Assembly: GCA_021234155.1 (NCBI GenBank)
Contig: JAJEKV010000014.1
Span: 14,682,494 to 14,746,493 of the forward strand
Length of the DNA stretch: 64,000 nt
Direction of reading: 5' to 3'
DNA from: Isoetes taiwanensis
Taxonomy: Eukaryota; Streptophyta; Lycopodiopsida; Isoetales; Isoetaceae
The notes beneath the pieces are model-generated. The model saw nothing but the letters and a program-made list of their open reading frames with translations, had not been told where the DNA came from and ran no database searches. Below, in pieces: positions 24,836 through 35,560 of the stretch (position 1 is the stretch's first letter; every line of letters begins with the position of its first letter). The position numbers and the translations under genes are program-made.

Positions 24836-25725
24836 AATCCAGGAGAATTAAAGGGAATCTAAGGAAATCTCATAAATTGTAAGAGAATCTAGGAAGATAT
24901 TTACAAGTCTAAGAGAATCTCTTAAAATCTAGTTGAATCTAAGGGAATCTTCATAATATCTAAGGGAATCTAAGAAAATCTTGATGAAATCTTAGAGTTT
25001 TTTTAAGATTTTGCAAAGAGCCACAATAGAATGTTCTAAAATGTTTCATAATAAAGGTGTACAATATCAATCTTGAAAAAAAAAATGTTTTAGATGCTCA
25101 GGGTAAGCGCCTCAGTCTAAAAATAGAAAGTGTTTTAGAAATGTTGCACAGATCCAAAATGGTTCTAAATGCTCATGGGTAAGCACCTCAATCAAAATAG
25201 AAAATTCTAAGAGAATCTAGAGGATTCTTCATGAATGCTAAATATAGTACATAGAATGTTGAAGAATATAGAGGAATCACAAGAGAATCTCAGTAGAATC
25301 ATTGGTTACCTAGAGCACAACAGGGCCTTGCACCGTAAGAACATGTTAAAACTGGAACAATGTGCCGTAGGACGCATTAAATTTCTTGTCTCTATATATG
25401 TTCTTGTGTTTGTCGCGCTTATCCGACCGTCCGTTCGAGATCCGACAGCTCATGTGGCTTTGGGACGTATCCTACGGCCCAGGTGGCTTGGGAGTTTATA
25501 TATAATCCGTATAGACACAATCCTACGGTCCAGGTTGACGTGATCTTGATCGTTGATTCGAGATCGTACGGCTCACGTTGCTTTAGATATATCCTACATG
25601 ATCCTACGGTCCAGATTGATCATAATCCTTGGTCCAAGATCCTACGGTTCACATTGCATGCTCGGGCCTTGGTATTTTCAACAAATTTTAAGGAAAGGCT
25701 TAAAAATTTTTCATGTTATTAGGAG

Positions 25726-25790
25726 GATGGATTCGAACCCTGGTCATTAACCCCCTAGCCCCCTATTCTAACCACTAAACCAAGCATTAA
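25726..25790 (-). repeat. tRNA-derived SINE head, copy 2
   Basis: Same family as 24395-24462. On the minus strand the A box is TGGTTTAGTGGTTA (25782-25769) and the B box GGGTTCGAATCC (25740-25729). The B box is unchanged; the A box has one difference from copy 1. Confidence 0.75.
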
Positions 25791-25862
25791 TTTTATAAAA
25801 AATTTATGTTTCAAATATACTTAAGGGAAATGTTCTAATTAAGATAAAATAGAATATAACAT

Positions 25863-26160
25863 TATAGATAGTTCAAGAAAGTTTTAGAATGTTCTGGAGG
25901 CTCTAGAAAGTTCTAAAATCTTCTAGAATGTTCTAGAAAGTTCCAAAATTCTAAAATGTTTTGGAATATAAGAGAATCTAAGGGGAATCTAAGAGAATCC
26001 TTCTAGAAAGTCCCAAATTGTTCTAATAAGTTCTAGAATGTAGGGGAATCTTCGGGAATGTAAGGAAATAGGGAAATAATTCCAGAAAGTTCTAGGATGT
26101 TTTGAAAGTTTCAGAATGTTCCAGAAAGTTCTAGAATGTTTTAGAAATTTCTAGAATGTA
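25863..26160. promoter_or_regulatory. Array of heat-shock-element-like TTCnnGAA decamers, copy 2
   Basis: Counterpart of the first array, with TTCAAGAAAG, TTCTAGAATG and TTCTAGAAAG in phase at 25872-25945 and a second block at about 26108-26158. It has slightly more mismatches than copy 1. Confidence 0.5.
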
Positions 26161-26735
26161 AGGGAATCCAGGAGAATTAAAGGGAATGTAAGGAAATCTC
26201 ATAAATTGTAAGGGAATCTAGGAAGATATTTACAAGTCTAAGGGAATCTCTTAAAATCTAGTTGAATCTAAGAGAATCTTCATAATATCTAAGGGAATCT
26301 AAGAAAATCTTGATGAAATCTTAGAGTTGTTTTAAGATTTTGCAAAGAGCCACAATAGAATGTTCTAAAATGTTTCATAATAAAGGTGTACAATATAAAT
26401 CTTGAAAAACAAAATGTTCTAGATGCTCAGGGTAAGCGCCTCAGTCTAAAAATAGAAAGTGTTTTAGAAATGTTGCACAGATCCAAAATAGATTATTTTG
26501 GAAGGTTCTAAATGCTCATGGGTAAGCACCTCAATCAAAATTGAAAATTCTAAGAGAATCAAGGGGAATCTTCATGAATGCTAAATATAGTACATAGAAT
26601 GTTGAAGAATATAGAGGAATCACAAGAGAATCTCAGTAGAATCGTTGGTTACCTAGAGCACGACATGGCTTTGCACCGTAAGAACATGCTAAAATTGGAA
26701 CACGCACCGTAGGACGTGTTAAATTTCTTGTATAA

Positions 26736-28780
26736 TATGTAAAATATCTCATAAAAACCTTATTATGGAACTTGCATTAGCAGCACCCTGAGGGATTGCA
26801 GAAGCAACAACAATTGCACTGGCATCAATGGATTGCAGTGACAACAATGGTTGCACTTGCATTAGCAGCTCCATGAGGGGTCCCAGAGGCAGTCGTGATC
26901 GCATTTGCATGAGCTGATGTAGCCCAAGCACTTGTTTTAGTAACGAATAATGTAGTTATACCGTTCTGCACAACGTCTCACAGTATGGTCGGATGGACGA
27001 AAAATTCAGACTCTGCCATGCATCAGTGCAGCAGAACCATCAGTTTGGCGTATCTCCCCCATATACGCTAGCTCTTATCCACTTGTTGTAGAGGTGCAAG
27101 GTCATAGTCAACATACAAAAAGGTACCTATCAAAGAGTGAAATTTATTGATACTAAAATTGTACCCCCATATTACAATATGCACATGTCCAAACATCTAG
27201 ATGGTCCCAAAAAACGTTGCAAAAATGACACTTACAAACAACACTCCTAAATTATATGCAAAGTATACATACCAATTACACATAGAGTTCTAGTGATGGA
27301 ATTGTGAAATATGCAAAACTCACAATAAATAGGTTTCCATTCATCCCAACAGTTTCTTAGTACATTGGGATAGCAGCACACCTGCCATTGTAGAGTTAGT
27401 AGGGGAAAGGACCCACTTCAGCCATGCACAGTGGTAGAGGCAGATCCCATTTGGGTGTGTTGTGTCCCATGAGCTCCTAGTCTGTTTGCCTGGCTGGCTG
27501 ACTGGCTGTCTGTGTGTCTGTCTATCAAGAAAACAAGAGAATATACAATAATATCACCTTGGACTGCTAGTTTAGAGATGTTGGATGATGTGCCTCTCCG
27601 CCATGTTCACCTAGTGATAAAGCACCAACAAGGGGCTTAGACGAATGCAAGGCTGCCACAAATGCTCCTATAAAATTCCATGAGAAAAGCGAAGCTTCGC
27701 AGCATCACTTATACATGCACATCACCCACATTCCAACACAAATAAGGGAAAAATGGAAGAAGAAGAAGAAGAGATTTTAACGTCACGCCACAAGGCAGCG
27801 TCCTATCGGACACATAGAAAACATTAATTAAGAGGAAGATGGGATCAATGAATAATAAACTCACGATAAGAAGAGAACTTCCATTTCAGAAACCTAGATA
27901 CCAAAAGAATTTGTCCCAGGTCAAGGTAGAACACGCCTGAGAACATGTAAAGAAACACCAATATGGATAAAATCCATGCAGAAAGAAGCCCCTTCCCTAC
28001 ATAGGATCAATGAATAATGAAAAGAAATTGCTGCCGACAAGAAGCCAATGTAGAATATTGAAATAAGTAGCTAAGGTCTCAAAGAACTAATGGCCCCAAA
28101 ATGCATGCCATTCAATGCATGCATGCATGCTCATCCATCACCTTAACAACCTGGCCCTCAAGTTTTAATGTTGAGATAAGATCTCAGCCATTGGTTTCAG
28201 TGATATTACCCACGAATAACATATTAAAAAGCGCATAAACACCTAGTTTATTATGTCAAATGGCCATTAACACTTAGCTTGTCATGAAAACTGCCATAAA
28301 ACCATCACAAAACCACCACAAACAATTGGGGGGGGGAGGGGGGGGGGGCTTTTTTTCTCCTGGATTCCAGTTTTTGTTTACACTCTGGAAACTTCTGTTG
28401 GTGGCAGAGCTTAAGCGGCGCCACCAGTATTGTTTTGTACAGAAAATTGAAGATATACACAAGACACAATAAACACAATTTTATATAATTTGACACGGTT
28501 ATACACAAGAAATTCGAGTCATTATCCCATTGATCAAAACAACTCTGAGAAATTTTATCCCATTGAGAAATTTTCAAGGCAGACAATGTGCCTTCCGACA
28601 CAACTCTGGAGGATCCATTTCCCTGTTTCACAGCCCCTTTAGGTATTTTGATAATTCCCCTTCTTGCACAGAGATCCCCTACGACTTCTGAACATACAAA
28701 TCAACAAAATTATAAGCCCTAAATCAAATAAACAAGAACGGAAAATGCAATCAAACAAGAAATCAAGATACCCTCATAAG
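26736..28780. other. No supported gene; dispersed repeats and a G run
   Basis: The GCATTAGCAGC-rich stretch at 26770-26925 is a small imperfect direct repeat. The block 28055-28145 (AAGTAGCTAAGGTCTCAAAG, ATGCATGCATGCATGCTC) recurs at 50645-50735 in the same orientation. A G homopolymer with one A lies at 28328-28348. Short ORFs across it are low complexity. Confidence 0.55.
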
Positions 28781-29061
28781 TTTTTTTTTTTTTTTTTTTT
28801 TTTGAGGGACGACAAACTCTTATTCAAAATTCCAGAAGTACACACATAGATGCAGAGACAGGAATAAAATCTTAGCAGACAAAGATAATCCACTGAGTGC
28901 AGCCACCTGTCTATGCATAAGATAAGATACCCAAATATTCCTCAAAAATCAAACGTTTTTTCTCCGGAGCAAGCTGAGAACATAAGTATGCCTTCACCAA
29001 TCTATCTTACGCCTCGTGAAGAAGTTGGTTGACAGTAATTGATAAGCCCTTGAAGATATAC
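28781..29061 (-). mobile_element. 3' part of a split LINE (poly(A) and tail)
   Basis: The T run 28780-28802 is the minus-strand poly(A). The sequence up to 29061 matches the 3' tail of the LINE at 22.3-22.57 kb (TATCTTATCTTATGCAT, GGATTATCTTTG, AAGATTTTATTCCTG). Its 5' continuation is at 48934-50110: joining the two, after removing one ATAC copy, restores the reading WKRRRMYIFKGL, which matches WKRRRLCVFKSL of the 22-kb copy. Confidence 0.85.
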
Positions 29062-29379
29062 GGGTAAAAGCACACCGTGGCGTTCCAATTCGGCTGTCCC
29101 CCCTGTCCCCCCAAAATGTGGCGTTGCATCCACCACTTTTGTGGTATGAAAGTATAATTATGGCACCGCTCAGCTGCCATTATTTAAGAATAGAGTCCCA
29201 ATTTGTGGGGGAAATTCTAATTTCAAAAACTAAAATTCAAATTCAAATTCCTATTCTTTGGCCCCTTCCTGTTCTTTGCCTACGTCCTGTTCTTTGGCTC
29301 CCTCCCTGCCAAAGAAGAAGAGAAGAAGAGAAGAAGAAGAAAAAGAAAAGAAGAAGAGAAGAAGAAAAGAAGAAGAGAA

Positions 29380-29995
29380 GAAAAATTGGAGCTTGCAGAA
29401 TTGGCAGAAGGATCCGGTTCATCAAGAAGTGCAAGCAGTAAACGCCGTATTGTCCTTAATTTGCTAACGTCTTTCCATAAACAGACCAAAAGAATGGAGG
29501 ATAGCACGAAGAAAGAAATTTTACTTGAGTTTTTGAGGGATAAAACATTGGAAAAATTCATAGGTGAAGAATTAAAGGATTTGGAAGCCAAGAGCATCGT
29601 TATAAGGAGCCTCACGGGACTCCATGCGGTGAGACCGGGTCAAACTCTCTACCAGCAATGACCCGCCTAGCAGCCAAGAATAGTTGCCTTGCAATGTGCA
29701 GACCATGCGTCGATTCTGAAACAAGTGACAAAATCAGCCAACGAGATCTTGGAAATGTATTAGGTGTTCACCTAAGAAACCTGCAAAAGGCAAAGAAAAA
29801 GAGGGAAGAGATCGATTACAATGATGGGAAATGGGTTTCTTACAAGAGGGCTAAAAGATTCGATGCAATTTCAGATGAACATATAGAAAAGATTCAAAAA
29901 TTTTGGATTGAGAACACCAGAGTGTCTCCTAACACAAAAGGATGTTAGAACTAGAAGATTGGAGAGAAATGTAAGAGAAGAACATGTCGCCCAAT
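29380..29995 (+). pseudogene. Transposase-like N-terminal region
   Basis: After a GAAGAAGA purine repeat (29320-29380) the translation reads KRRIVLNLLTSFHKQTKR, EILLEFLRDKTLEKFIGEEL, then in a second frame ISQRDLGNVLGVHLRNLQKA, DGKWVSYKRAKRFDAISDE and FWIENTRVSPNTK. A third frame continues with RRLERNVREEHVAQLSGRNQ and a possible GT donor at about 30010. A helix-turn-helix-like DNA-binding role is plausible. Two frame changes occur. I know this layout from multicopy eukaryotic transposon proteins but cannot name the family with certainty. Confidence 0.5.
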
Positions 29996-30009
29996 TATCC
30001 GGAAGGAAT

Positions 30010-31080
30010 CAGGTTAGTTTATTTCATTTATTCATGTTTTCTTAGTTATGGTGCTTAGTGTGGTGGTGCATGTGGTGGTTATTGTGTTGTCTGTTGATTG
30101 TGGTGTCTTGTATGATGCATGTGAATGTGTGTTGTTGACTCTAGTCTGAAATGCAATATTTAATGTTTGGAATATTATTAGAATATGGCGCAATTGAGTA
30201 CTCCTTTCTTGGGGTGTGTGTGAGTCTAAAAATATTTGAGAATGATAACTAAGCGATCTGAGATACAAATTTTTGTTTGAATAAAGACAATTTTTGTGTG
30301 ATTCAAGCATGACTCTGTTGGAAAGTATGATATACTAAAAAAGGATCTTACAAAATTTGGCTTTACAAAATTTGGCTTTCCATTGAAAGCTCTGCACTGC
30401 GAGAACTAAATTTACATGCATGATTTCTAAAAAGCGAAATGCTTTGGTATGGATGGCTCGAGAACCGGTGCATCAAAATTATTGTTTTACGCACTAAAGC
30501 ATCTAAGCTTTCTGCAAGTAGTCATCCCGAATTTAACGGGATGAGGGTTTGCGGTGCTTCCCGCATCCCCCGGTGGTAAGAAACGCATAAAATCTGCCCG
30601 GTAAAAACCCGTTGTTCTTGAAGTCGAGGCGGACAAGTGACGATGAAGAACAAATATACCGGTTTGCCTTGCGGTAAACATGTAACATAAGCTCATGGAC
30701 CTTGTCTAAGAGCTCTCTTCATCAATCGACTCCAAGCATAGCCATTGAAGGCCCGGTTGTATGCCTTTAGGTTGGATTCGAAATCAGCAAAGAAGGTGGA
30801 TTTAGGCATATCCACCTTCGGAGATTGATCACGAGCCTTTGTTTAACATGTGCGAATGCCCTCCTCGGCTCACCCTACAATAGCCGTAGTGATCTCTGAA
30901 CATCCCTCCTACCATGTTGCGGAATAAACTTGTTGAATTGGGAATGAAAGCGTAAAAATGGGGCGTAGGAGCGAGGATTTAGGACCCGGATCCTTTTCTA
31001 ATGATTAGAAGAGGAATGTAATTATTATCGGGGTGTGCAATTTCAGAAGTGTTTATGAGAGCGAGGCTAGGCAAATTTTT
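30010..31080. other. Interior of the TIR element, no gene seen
   Basis: The sequence is GTGG/TGTG-rich at 30050-30135 and otherwise non-repetitive. It may be an intron between the two transposase-like blocks. No coding continuity is visible. Confidence 0.4.
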
Positions 31081-31083
31081 ATG

Positions 31084-31690
31084 TCGGTGAAATAGGATAA
31101 AAGTGATGTGATGTGATGTGTGGTGTCGTGATGGTGTGGTGTGGGTGTGGTGTGGGTTGCGTTATGTCCATGGTGTCATGTGGGTGTGTGCATGTTAATG
31201 TATGATATGTGTGGATTCAATTTTATTTATTCTCCCCCCTCACCCCCCACCACACCCCATCCATCCCACCACCATAGACTACCACCACATCTTCACCACC
31301 ACATTACCACCACATGCACATACATCCCACCACATCCCACGCCACACCCCTCCACCACCACCACCACACTCCACCACCACCACACTTCACCACCAACACA
31401 CTTACACCCCCCACCACACTCCACCACACACCACCACCACCACCACACCCCACCACCACTCCCACCACACCACATCATACCACCACACACCACTACACCA
31501 CACCCACCACACCACCCCCACCACCACCACCCCCCACCACCACACACACCACTCCACCACACCCCACCACCACACACCCACCACCACCACCCCCACCACC
31601 ACACTCCACGCCCACCATTTGGTATGGTGTGTGGCTAATGGTGTGGTGTGTGGTGGGGGGGTGGTGTGGTGTGTGGTAATGTACACACAC
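31084..31690. repeat. Large TGTGG/CCACC microsatellite with strand switches
   Basis: The plus strand is GTGATGTG/GTGTGG-rich at 31100-31195, CACC/CCACCA-rich at 31235-31615, then GTGTGGTG-rich again at 31620-31680. The outer blocks can pair with the middle block, so a long hairpin is possible. The His/Pro/Thr-rich ORFs across it are not genes. Confidence 0.9.
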
Positions 31691-31759
31691 TAAGGTGCTC
31701 GCTCGTGAATATGATGAGTGTGGGGGCATGGTATAGTGTGGTATACACATCCTAACAGG

Positions 31760-33590
31760 TTTAGTGTTCATTTCATGCGATGCTATTGTTCAAGAGGTTT
31801 ACGGACCAACATCCGAAATTAAGATTCGATCTTCGAGCTTTTGAGAAGCTAAAACCCCGGTTTGTTGTGAAATTGAAGGACTTCAATAGTTCTTTGTTGC
31901 ATTCAAAGATGTGAGGATGCAAATGCTAGTGGATGGACTCAATGGGATGAGAACCAAACATCCGAAGAATTGCACTTGCACTGCGATGTTTGTAGATCAC
32001 ATGAACTTGGTCAATGCAGCACACAAAGGCATAAAATTGCAAGTACAGGAAGCTTGTGGAGATCTATATTGTGTCCAAAGAGTGAATTAGATGAGTTTCA
32101 CAAGAAGGCGTGCATCCTTGGAAATTGTGAGTTGTGTGGAATCAAGAAGTTTCGAGACTGTCCCATGGAAGGAAGTGGCGTAGGAAAGTGAAATGGGAGT
32201 ACATTGACTATGAAAAAGACAACGTCTCGAGTTACGGTAGGAGACCCGACTCATCGGTACAATGAGGCAGAACCCAAAAGAGCTACGGATAAACCGAAGA
32301 AGCGTCTAAAAATCTTTCCCTTTGCATAATTTCCGGTACCAATGGCGTGCAAAGCAGGTTTAAGGAGCTTCGGAGAATCTCCCGGAGATGCATGTCTCTC
32401 GGTAGTGAATTTTGCGAGAACTATACATTCAAGGAACAAGAGGAGGTGCGGTCGATCTGTTGGGTCAATAACCGATTACCATTTTGGTTCAAATAACATA
32501 TCAAGATGACTTCGATGGCGGATAGAGATTATCAAAGGAAACACATTACTATGTATCGGATGATAGGGAACACGTTAAGGCGAAAAAGGAAGGGTGCCAA
32601 AGAGACATTATGTGTTTTCGGATGGTGCGACATCTGAGTTCAAGGCTTCTAAACCATTTTACTTTGTGGCTAGGTACACAAACGACAATCGATGTATATG
32701 ATGTGGAATTTTTGGTTCTAACCACGGGAAAGGTGAACACGATGGCAAAAAGCTGAGTTGAAGAGATGGTTAAGACAACCTGCAATTAAAAAACAGCTAA
32801 ACATAAAATTGGGTAATGCTCATGAAGTGGTAGAAGTTGCCGAAGAGATGTTTACTTGTGGAACATCCGAAGTGGATGAACACATCTGAAACCAAGAAGA
32901 GGAAGAATATAAAAAGGTTCTTTTGGGAAGTCAAGGTGGAGAAAGAAAGCATGGGGTGCGAGAAAGGATTTTGGACACTAGGCGCATCCATTGTGTACAT
33001 GCATTCAATCCTGAATCTCCATTGCGGTTATACGAGGGAACTTTCATGCTTCACAGCCTCTTGCTTGGATGGCATGTGGGGACAGTTGTGTGAACAAGCA
33101 CACGTTGATGATTGAAACTTCAAGTTATTGTACCATCCTCCAATGTGCATCTTGACATTGAGGACCGTAAATCCAGCAGGTCCTTGTTCTCCTCAATCCC
33201 ACGATGTTAGCGGAGGCACTTAGAGTTGGTGATAATTTTCTTTGTCGTTGCTCAAAGGGAATGATGAGGGTTAGTTTTGGATTCGATGTGCACAAACCAA
33301 AATGGATAGTGGAGAAAGACTTCCAACTCAATGGAACATGGTACCTGCGCGGTGATAGTGTCGTAGAAGGTATGTATTACAAGAAGGGCGCAAGATCAAC
33401 GTCGCCTATGATCTTTTGCAAGTAAAGACACCTTAGGCATAGTATTCACAACACGGATCATTGTAATCGGACTTCACATGCCACCAACTAAGCGTCAAAG
33501 CAGGATTGTATATAGAGGCTGGATCCTTTAGATGAGGAGAAAATTTTACAGAATTTACCCGAAGTTCTTTCTGATGATGATGAAATGTAA
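31760..33590 (+). pseudogene. DDE-type transposase-like core, multiply broken, copy 1
   Basis: Pieces in different frames: LRFDLRAFEKLKPRFV (~31820), SLWRSILCPKSELDEFHKKA followed by a C..C.LCG cysteine knuckle (32050-32190), then VKWEYIDYEKDN. At 32606-32647 it reads HYVFSDGATSEFK and at 32714-32746 GSNHGKGEHDG, a pair of acidic motifs I associate with a group of eukaryotic transposases. The end is DEE...DDDEM and TAA at 33590. At least eight stops or shifts separate the parts. The final 700 bp are duplicated at 40.8-41.5 kb. Confidence 0.5.
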
Positions 33591-35530
33591 AACCATTATG
33601 TAGTTTTCAGAACTCATGTGAAGTTTTGTGCTTCAGTTGTGAAAATGAGTTTGTCTTGATTTCTTTTGAAGATTTGAATTCTTCTGAAACACTTGATTCC
33701 TTTGTTTGTGAGATGAATTGAATATGAATTTTCATTGAAATGAATCGAGGTTACAATAACAATTATGTACATAAGAAAGATATCTGATGATTTAAGCACG
33801 AGGTGACTCATGCACCTACATACTTCCCAATACATATGTTCCTCTCGGTTCGACTTTTGTTGCTTCTAATCTTAAAACTTCAAGCATGAACACTCTAACA
33901 TCAACCTGAGTTAACCACACTTTGTCAATATGAGTTTGGTTTATCCTGCTGCATTTAAGTTGACTTACTAGATCGGGGCAACAATATATTCCTCCTTTCA
34001 AGTACCCCCTCACAAATTTGTGCATAAGCGAATATCTGTGGGAATACCACGAATGACCATCGGTTTGAAGAGGCGTTCTGGAAATTTTCACAACATCTCG
34101 AGGTTGTAAAGCTGAAATTATTGTGTCCAAGCAATTCGGGAACCACGCACTCAAAGTTTGTTGTCATTGTGCCAACAGCAAAATGCAATGAGCAAGCACT
34201 AACCTCTCAATATATGCCTTACGCCATGCAAGCCCGAGCTATCAAAGTGATATATCCTAGTTTATATCTCTCAGGCGAGACATCGCGTGGCTTACAATCG
34301 AGAAAAGCGAGGTCGGTGATGTCCATCACAAGCGAGGCAAAAACGTATGCTTGGCACTTATCGATTCACATGTTTCCTTATTGTTTTGTAACTATTTGTG
34401 TCCTTGGACAATGTCGAGTGAAAAAGAGGGTCAAAGAAATGAAAGGGATGGCTCATTCCTTGGAGAATCAAGTAGTATTCCATGTATCTGCAAACATATG
34501 CATATCATCTGGCACAATCCTGATGATCACAAATCAGATGAAAGTATCACCTTGAGAAGAGGAGGATCAATTGATCATTGAACCAACTAGCGTGTCGACT
34601 TCCAAAAATTTTGATGTCGGTGGAGCTAATCACGACAGTTTCAGTTCCACTCAGCACCACTTCCAGATGTGTATTTGGCTTTAGATAGTCAGGGACTGCT
34701 GAAGCTCTATCATCTCTAACATTTGCTCACAATCCATTCAAATATTTTAAATTGAAAAAGTACAACATATATCATAGAAATTTTTTTACTTATATTGACT
34801 TTCAAAGAGTTTTACAAGATTCATTTATGAAAATACTTGTCGAGCATTTTCATGCAGTTGCGCGACTCTTCAGAATCCCACATGTTCCACATTTGATGTT
34901 CCTTCACATAAGCTGGCACACTTTTGCGGCCGGAAGTTCCTCCGACCATGGTTTGAGTTGCTCCAAAAGGAAATTGGAATCAACTTTCGGGAGCAAAACT
35001 ATTTGGACATATCATTGTGTTAAATTTGGTTGGCGAGAACCCTTATATCTGTTGTCATCTATCAACAATGTGTTTGTCACCGGTATCTCCAAAATTTCTG
35101 GTACACTTTGGACGGATCGGGATGATCGCACTCAACACAAAATTAAAAGTGGTTAATAAGCCAATTTTCCTTAAGATTCCAAATAAAAAGAAATCTGCCC
35201 TTATATTCACCTTGACAACTTTCTCATCAACAAGTCAACATTACTCTTAGCCATCTTTGGACCACAATGCAATCTCAAATTTTGAAAAACACCATTCTAA
35301 GAACTCTGTAATCCGTTTGGAAACCGCTAACTTTTGATGGTTCAATTTACGGATGGTCACTACGGCTCGACCGTCTGAGGATCCTCTCTTTCAAGTCATA
35401 AAACTTGCCTAAAACCCCATTAAAATCGAACAAGGAGAATTCGGTTAACCTCTTGGTTTTCTTGGTTGAGGTTGTATTGGACTCGTTGAGCGATCGCATC
35501 TTGTCGAGGATCGGGGTTTCTTTGTCAACT
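32885..35530. repeat. 2.65-kb block, copy 1 of a direct duplication
   Basis: Matches 40790-43460 almost throughout, in the same orientation, from AAGAATATAAAAAGGTTC to TTCTTTGTCAACTTCATCAC. Differences are mainly small indels and substitutions at CG-containing spots. The block holds the transposase 3' end (+), a conserved 112-codon minus-strand ORF (33816-34154 here) of unknown nature, and an FCP1-like remnant (-). Confidence 0.9.
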
Positions 35531-35560
35531 TCATCACTGTATTTTTTTTGTTTATGGTCC
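34780..35560 (-). pseudogene. FCP1/NIF-like phosphatase remnant, copy 1
   Basis: The minus strand reads KKTKRLTEF.LFDFNGVLGKFYDLKER, the first motif of the FCP1 homology (HAD) domain, in the worse-preserved of two copies. Later motifs (FIWNRDD, PYK-like GRYK) are out of frame. The usual DxDxT is D-F-N-G-V here, so the second acidic residue is lost. Copy 2 is easier to read. Confidence 0.5.

Larger units (their letters stand above)
23917..26735. repeat. Two head-to-tail copies of a ~1.4-kb composite repeat
   Basis: Copy 1 is about 23917-25393 and copy 2 about 25394-26735; both start at ATATATGTTCTT. Each has, in order: GATCCTACGGCTCACGTGGC-type modules repeated several times; a tRNA-derived SINE head on the minus strand; an array of TTCTAGAATG decamers; a GGGAATCTAAG-rich tract; and an end near CACCGTAAGAACATG. 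Offsets between matching points are 1331-1477 bp, the difference coming from extra modules in copy 1. Two copies of GGTAAGCGCCTCA and GGTAAGCACCTCA mark the 3' third. Confidence 0.85.

Noticed and set aside
28284-28472. ORFs across the poly-G tract
   Set aside because: A homopolymer gives a Gly or Pro run with no other support; the G run may itself be of uncertain length.
31141-31693. Overlapping ORFs of 94-165 codons rich in His, Pro and Thr or Gly and Val
   Set aside because: They are translations of a CACC/GTGG microsatellite in several frames on both strands, so openness comes from base composition.
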